Positions 6,326-9,553 of a stretch of DNA of 9,553 nucleotides are shown piece by piece. This stretch comes from Acidobacteriaceae bacterium (GTDB taxonomy: Bacteria > Acidobacteriota > Terriglobia > Terriglobales > Acidobacteriaceae), in NCBI GenBank assembly GCA_003165855.1, contig PMXH01000536.1, positions 9,297 to 18,849 of the forward strand, in the 5' to 3' direction. A program made the position numbers and the translations under genes. A model generated the notes under the pieces. It was not told where the DNA came from. It worked only from the letters and a program-made list of their open reading frames with translations, and made no database searches. How positions within the stretch are numbered: the first letter of the stretch is position 1; each line of letters opens with the position of its first letter.

Positions 6326-7957
6326 ATGAAATGTATCGTGCGGCTGCTGTTTTTCGCTCTCTGCTCATTTGCTGCCTTCGCTAACACTGCTCTCGCGGAC
6401 GATGATCAGGGCCATCACCATGAAGACCTAACCGCCGCCCAACTCGGTACCGTCACCTTCCCGGTTTCCTGCGACCCCTCGGTGCAAAAGCCCTTTGAGC
6501 GCGGCGTGGCCCTGCTGCACTCCTTCTGGTACGAAGAGGCGGAAAAAGAATTCCAGCAGATCGCCACCGACGATCCTCACTGCGCCATGGCCCACTGGGG
6601 CGTGGCCATGAGCCTGTGGCACCAGCTCTGGAACAATCCGGACGCCAAAGTCATCCAGCGTGGCCTGGACGAAGTTCACCAGGCTAAAACCACCGACGGC
6701 CCCACCACTCCGCGCGAAAAGGCCTACGTCGACGCCATCGCTGCCTTCTACGGTGACCCGAAAAAGCTGAATCACGAAGCTCGCGCCCAGGCTTACTCGC
6801 AGGCAATGAAGAAAGTCTACGAGACTTATCCCGACGATCACGAAGCCGCAGTTTTCTATGCGCTATCTCTGCTCGCCTCCGAACCGCACGACGACGCAAC
6901 CTTCGCCAACCGCAAGCAAGCCGCCGCAATCCTGGAACAATTATTCGCCATCGAGCCCGATCATCCCGGCGTGGCGCACTACCTCATCCACAGCTATGAC
7001 AAGCCACAGCTGGCGCAACTCGGCCTGCCCGCCGCCCGCCGTTACGCGCAGATCGCTCCTGCCGCTCCGCACGCCTTGCACATGCCTTCGCACATCTTCG
7101 CCCGCGTGGGCCTTTGGCAGGACGACATCAATTCGAACCTCGCTTCCATCGCAGCCACGCGCAAAACCGCGGCCATGCATATGGGCGGCGAAGGCCACCA
7201 GTTCCACGCCATGGATTACCTGATATACGCCTACCTGCAAAGTGGACGCGAATCCGACGCCGCCAAGGTAATCGACGAGGTCAAGACCATGCCGCACATG
7301 AAGTCAATGTACGGCGCTGATTTCGATCCGCAAACCAACGCCCTCACCAAATTCCCCGCGGTTTACGACCTCGAACTTCGCCACTGGAGTGACGCCGCTG
7401 CGCTGCAGGTTGTGCCCGGTTCTCTTCGCGGAGATCAGTCCATCACCCATTGGGCGCGAGCCATCGGCGCGGCCCGCAGCGGAAATCTCGCGCAAGCCCA
7501 CAAAGACCTGGAACAGATTGAAGTAATCCGCACAGAGTTTGTTGCTGAAAAGAAAGCGAATTACGCTGAGGCTGTCGGCGAAGACTATCAGGAAGCCGCC
7601 GCCTGGGTGGCTCACGCCGAAGGCAAGAACGACGAAGCCATCGCCAGCCTGCGCGCTCTTGCCGACAAGACCGACAAACTCGGCGACGAGCCAGAAGGCA
7701 TCCCAGCGCGCGAACAACTGGCCGACATGCTGCTCGAAGCCAAGCGTCCCCAGCAGGCGCTGACCGAATATCAAACCGACCTCAAGCTGAATCCCAATCG
7801 CTTCAACGGCCTCTACGGCGCTGCCCGCGCCGCCGAAGCCGCCGGCAAGCAGAACGACGCCACCGAGTATTACGCGCTTCTATTGAAAGTCTGCGAAGGA
7901 TCAAGCTCCACCCGCCCGGAGCTGAGCCGTGCGCGGGAGTTGGTAGCGCAGAAATAA
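6326..7957 (+). CDS. Secreted histidine-rich tetratricopeptide repeat protein
   Basis: A 543-residue protein. It has a Sec signal peptide: K2 and R6, a hydrophobic stretch 4-23, and a likely cut after A24 in NTALA|DDD. The mature start is DDDQGHHHED. Alpha-helical TPR-like pairs run through the rest. They are clearest at about 57-100 (ERGVALLHSFWYEEAEKEF, then AMAHWGVAMSLW), 199-225, 262-320, 385-450 and 466-520 (LADMLLEAKRPQQALTEY, then GLYGAARAAEAAGK). Histidines recur in the helices (H65, H85, H90, H213, H218, H222, H249, H252, H256, H285, H291, H294). C49 and C86 could form a disulphide. The family is one I recognise as common in Acidobacteria and related soil bacteria, with no assigned reaction. 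TPRs usually scaffold protein contacts; the histidines hint at metal binding, which is inference. The lipoprotein gene follows 48 nt downstream and may be co-transcribed. Confidence 0.92.
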   Translation: MKCIVRLLFFALCSFAAFANTALADDDQGHHHEDLTAAQLGTVTFPVSCDPSVQKPFERGVALLHSFWYEEAEKEFQQIATDDPHCAMAHWGVAMSLWHQLWNNPDAKVIQRGLDEVHQAKTTDGPTTPREKAYVDAIAAFYGDPKKLNHEARAQAYSQAMKKVYETYPDDHEAAVFYALSLLASEPHDDATFANRKQAAAILEQLFAIEPDHPGVAHYLIHSYDKPQLAQLGLPAARRYAQIAPAAPHALHMPSHIFARVGLWQDDINSNLASIAATRKTAAMHMGGEGHQFHAMDYLIYAYLQSGRESDAAKVIDEVKTMPHMKSMYGADFDPQTNALTKFPAVYDLELRHWSDAAALQVVPGSLRGDQSITHWARAIGAARSGNLAQAHKDLEQIEVIRTEFVAEKKANYAEAVGEDYQEAAAWVAHAEGKNDEAIASLRALADKTDKLGDEPEGIPAREQLADMLLEAKRPQQALTEYQTDLKLNPNRFNGLYGAARAAEAAGKQNDATEYYALLLKVCEGSSSTRPELSRARELVAQK

Positions 7958-7963
7958 TCCATT

Positions 7964-7989
7964 GATCGTTTGATACGGATCGTTTGATA
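7964..7989. repeat. 12-bp tandem direct repeat between the TPR and lipoprotein genes
   Basis: GATCGTTTGATA occurs at 7964-7975 and exactly again at 7978-7989, a 14-bp period. It fills most of the 48-nt gap and ends 16 nt before the lipoprotein ATG. It could be a paired operator. TTGATC (7962) with TGATAT (7985) at 17 bp might serve as a poor promoter (-10 only 3 of 6), or the repeat could be a small duplication. The identity of the copies is seen directly; the role is not known. Confidence 0.5.
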
Positions 7990-8005
7990 TAGACGGGGAC
8001 TACGA

Positions 8006-8725
8006 ATGAATCGGCTCGTAAACTTCTTTGAGACGAACAACACGCTGCGGGACACGATCAAAGCTCCCGCAATCCGCCGCGCGACATCCTGCACCGCACT
8101 CACAGTTCTCGCGATCTGCGTGCTTCTGGCCCTTCCCGCTTGCAAACACAAAGAATCCTCGACATCTAACGAGAACACCGCCGGCGTTCCAGCGACTCCC
8201 CCCGCTCCCGCGAACAATCCCGGCGCGCCATCCGCCGATAACAATGCAGCGCAGCCTCAGCAGCCAGCCCCGGCTCAGCCCGAACCACCCGCTCCACCGC
8301 AGCCCATCATTGTTGCCGCCGGAACGCCGCTCACCGTGCGCCTTACTGACGCGCTCGGCTCCAAGGCCAGCCAGACCGGCCAAACCTTCGCTGCCACGCT
8401 GGACAAGGACGTCATTGTCGATGGTCAGACCGTAATTCCCGCCGGCGCAAATGTCGTAGGCACAGTAGTAAGCGCAAAGCCGTTCGGCCATTTCGCCGGC
8501 GAGGCGAGCCTCGTGTTGCGGCTCACGTCGGTCAACATCAATAACTCCGATCAAGCGATTGTGACCGCCGCTCGCAGCTTCGGACCAACCATAAAAGCCA
8601 AGGGGAAAGTAAAGAAATTCTTCGGTGGCCTCGCCAAACGTGCTGAAGGTGATGAGAGAGAAGTCGTTCTTGCGGCCCAGTCAGGCTACACCTTCACCTT
8701 AAAACAAGCGCTGCAGATCCAATGA
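8006..8725 (+). CDS. Pro/Ala-rich lipoprotein with a VirB10/TrbI-like C-terminal segment
   Basis: A 239-residue protein. A long basic N-terminus (1-28) precedes a hydrophobic segment (31-44) and a lipobox-like LPAC with the lipidation cysteine at C46. Pro at -2 is unusual but tolerated. Residues 50-100 are a Pro/Ala/Gln/Asn-rich linker. From 101 a compact domain follows with GTPLTVRLTDAL (106-117), TGQTFAATLDKDV (124-136) and VIPAGANVVGTVV (143-155). That pattern resembles beta-rich segments of VirB10/TrbI-type proteins and of many acidobacterial envelope proteins. The likely location is anchored in the outer or inner membrane and facing the periplasm. Substrate and partner are unknown. The ATG has GGGG (7995-7998) upstream at 7 nt. 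It follows the secreted TPR gene closely, which suggests a shared envelope role. Confidence 0.87.
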   Translation: MNRLVNFFETNNTLRDTIKAPAIRRATSCTALTVLAICVLLALPACKHKESSTSNENTAGVPATPPAPANNPGAPSADNNAAQPQQPAPAQPEPPAPPQPIIVAAGTPLTVRLTDALGSKASQTGQTFAATLDKDVIVDGQTVIPAGANVVGTVVSAKPFGHFAGEASLVLRLTSVNINNSDQAIVTAARSFGPTIKAKGKVKKFFGGLAKRAEGDEREVVLAAQSGYTFTLKQALQIQ

Positions 8726-8756
8726 GGTGTTGAGAAGTTACGACACGGCTCGATTT

Positions 8757-8776
8757 TCGCGGCTGTCTTCCCGCGA
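8757..8776. terminator. Hairpin between convergent genes, possible terminator
   Basis: TCGCGG (8757-8762) pairs perfectly with CCGCGA (8771-8776) across an 8-nt loop. It lies in the 53-nt gap between the stop of the lipoprotein gene (plus) and the TAG of the methyltransferase gene (minus). On either strand only a short, broken U-tract follows (TCCTATTT on plus, AAAATCG on minus), so it is a weak intrinsic terminator at best. Confidence 0.35.
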
Positions 8777-8778
8777 TC

Positions 8779-9342
8779 CTATTTGACTCGAAAAAAGACC
8801 ATCATCTTCACGACCAGCGCGGCCATCATGGCGAGCGCCCCCAGCAGCGCGTTGTACTCCCGATGCTTCCCATACAAATCCAAAGAAAATCCTGCCGAAG
8901 GCTCGTTCTCGTTGCCGGAAAGCGGTGTGAGTCGAGGGAACATCCTCGGAACTCGCCGGGCATATTCGTCGAACCCAGAAAACTTCTGCCGCAGAAACGC
9001 CTCTTCATCGCGAATCACGGGAAGATAAATCACGAAGAACATCACGACCAGCGCAATGCCTACCCACCAACTCCGCGCCGCCACGGCAAATCCAATACCG
9101 ATCAGCAACGATCCCAAATAGAGCGGATTACGCGTGTAGGCATAAGGACCGGAAGTCGCCAGCGACTCGTTCTTGCGCACGTGTCCCGATGCCAGCGCCC
9201 GCACCAGAAGACCCGGCACCACCACCATCGCACCCAGCGTCATGGATCGCCACGAAGGCCGCGCCAGCCAGAAATAGAGCAGAGCAAATAAAAATCCCAG
9301 CGGCACGCGAATGCGCCGCGCGATTTGTGACCACTTAGCCAT
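8779..9342 (-). CDS. ICMT-family integral membrane methyltransferase
   Basis: A 187-residue membrane protein of the isoprenylcysteine carboxyl methyltransferase/phospholipid methyltransferase family, whose members transfer methyl from S-adenosylmethionine to lipid-linked or membrane substrates. Hydrophobic segments lie at about 14-27, 36-51, 74-89, 92-110 and 164-184. The family core is GPYAYTRNPLYLG (65-77), followed by RDEEAFLRQKF (111-121), DEY (125-127) and VPRMFP (131-136), the SAM-binding half. The final helix (164-184) is an addition after the usual C-terminal motif. ATG 9342 is chosen because the protein then begins MAKWSQIARR. An upstream in-frame start at 9390 would overlap the preceding gene by 32 nt and add 16 residues that only mirror it in another frame. 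It starts 16 nt after the heptosyltransferase stop, so co-transcription is likely. The bacterial substrate is unknown. Confidence 0.85.
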   Translation of the reverse strand: MAKWSQIARRIRVPLGFLFALLYFWLARPSWRSMTLGAMVVVPGLLVRALASGHVRKNESLATSGPYAYTRNPLYLGSLLIGIGFAVAARSWWVGIALVVMFFVIYLPVIRDEEAFLRQKFSGFDEYARRVPRMFPRLTPLSGNENEPSAGFSLDLYGKHREYNALLGALAMMAALVVKMMVFFRVK

Positions 9343-9358
9343 GTGTGGATTCAGTCCA

Positions 9359-9553
9359 TCATCCGGCCAGCAGTTTGTGAGCCGCGGCAACCACCGCCTC
9401 GCTGCCGATCGTTAACAGCCCATCATCCGCCGCCGCGCGCCGCGCATGAGTCGTGACGCTCTCCGCACTGCGCAGAACGACGCTTCGTGTTCCAAAAGGC
9501 CCGTTGCGCGCCGGATCTGTAGGCCCATAAATCGCCACCACCGGAACCCGCAA
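9359..9553 (-). CDS. Glycosyltransferase family 9 (LPS heptosyltransferase), C-terminal fragment
   Basis: Only the last 64 residues and the TGA stop are inside the window; the gene continues beyond the right edge. The stretch VPVVAIYGPTDPARNGPFG is the hallmark GT9 C-terminal motif, part of the ADP-heptose-binding site in WaaC/WaaF-type enzymes that add heptose to the LPS inner core at the cytoplasmic membrane. The tail (DGLLTIGSEAVVAAAHKLLAG) matches the helix that ends these proteins. The first codon in the window is TTG, which is an internal Leu rather than a start. It is upstream of and 16 nt from the ICMT-like methyltransferase. Whether it acts as heptosyltransferase I, II or another GT9 cannot be decided from this fragment. 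Confidence 0.85.
   Translation of the reverse strand: MRVPVVAIYGPTDPARNGPFGTRSVVLRSAESVTTHARRAAADDGLLTIGSEAVVAAAHKLLAG

Noticed and set aside
6428..7774. Several 118-156-residue minus-strand frames over the TPR gene
   Set aside because: Antisense shadows without recognisable motifs; the plus-strand product has a signal peptide and TPR pattern.
9343..9390. Upstream start for the ICMT-like protein
   Set aside because: It would overlap the heptosyltransferase by 32 nt and the added 16 residues do not look like the family's N-terminus.

Overview
The window is moderately GC-rich bacterial DNA with conventional bacterial gene structure. The gene types point to an Acidobacteriota (Terriglobia-like) chromosome: a giant multi-PAS sigma-54 activator, a secreted histidine-rich TPR protein, a Pro/Ala-rich lipoprotein with a 'GTPLTVRL...VIPAGA' domain, and a GT9 heptosyltransferase next to an ICMT-type membrane methyltransferase. 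This assignment is inference from family resemblance and gene style; there is no rRNA or other marker gene in the window.

Layout. (1) Positions 3152 down to 1, minus strand: the first 1050 residues of one open reading frame that runs off the left edge. It encodes seven consecutive PAS domains, a short coiled linker and the start of a sigma-54-interacting AAA+ domain (Walker A and GAFTGA are both inside the window). (2) 3153-3459: divergent intergenic region with two adjacent perfect hairpins, a 13-bp-period direct repeat and weak promoter-like sequences. (3) 3460-5211, plus: a class B (B12-binding type) radical SAM enzyme of unknown reaction. (4) 5212-5509: intergenic region with a good extended -10 promoter, followed directly by a roughly 107-nt segment closed by a 9-bp helix, a candidate structured 5' leader. 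(5) 5510-6190, plus: a NarL/FixJ-type regulator whose receiver keeps the phospho-acceptor Asp but has lost the conserved Lys and Thr. (6) 6326-7957 and 8006-8725, plus: a secreted TPR protein and a lipoprotein separated by 48 nt that carries a 12-bp tandem direct repeat. (7) 8779-9342 and 9359 to the right edge, minus: an ICMT-like methyltransferase and the C-terminus of an LPS heptosyltransferase, probably co-transcribed.

How the genes may work together. The left half is regulatory: a cytoplasmic PAS-sensing sigma-54 activator is divergent from a radical SAM gene, and an atypical response regulator follows. The right half is cell-envelope: a periplasmic TPR protein, an outer- or inner-membrane lipoprotein, a membrane methyltransferase and an LPS glycosyltransferase. 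No single pathway ties all of them together. I see no CRISPR array, tRNA, rRNA, insertion sequence, phage gene or defence system. The strongest leads for something undescribed are the structured leader before the LuxR-type gene, the degenerate receiver of that regulator, and the radical SAM enzyme of unknown substrate.
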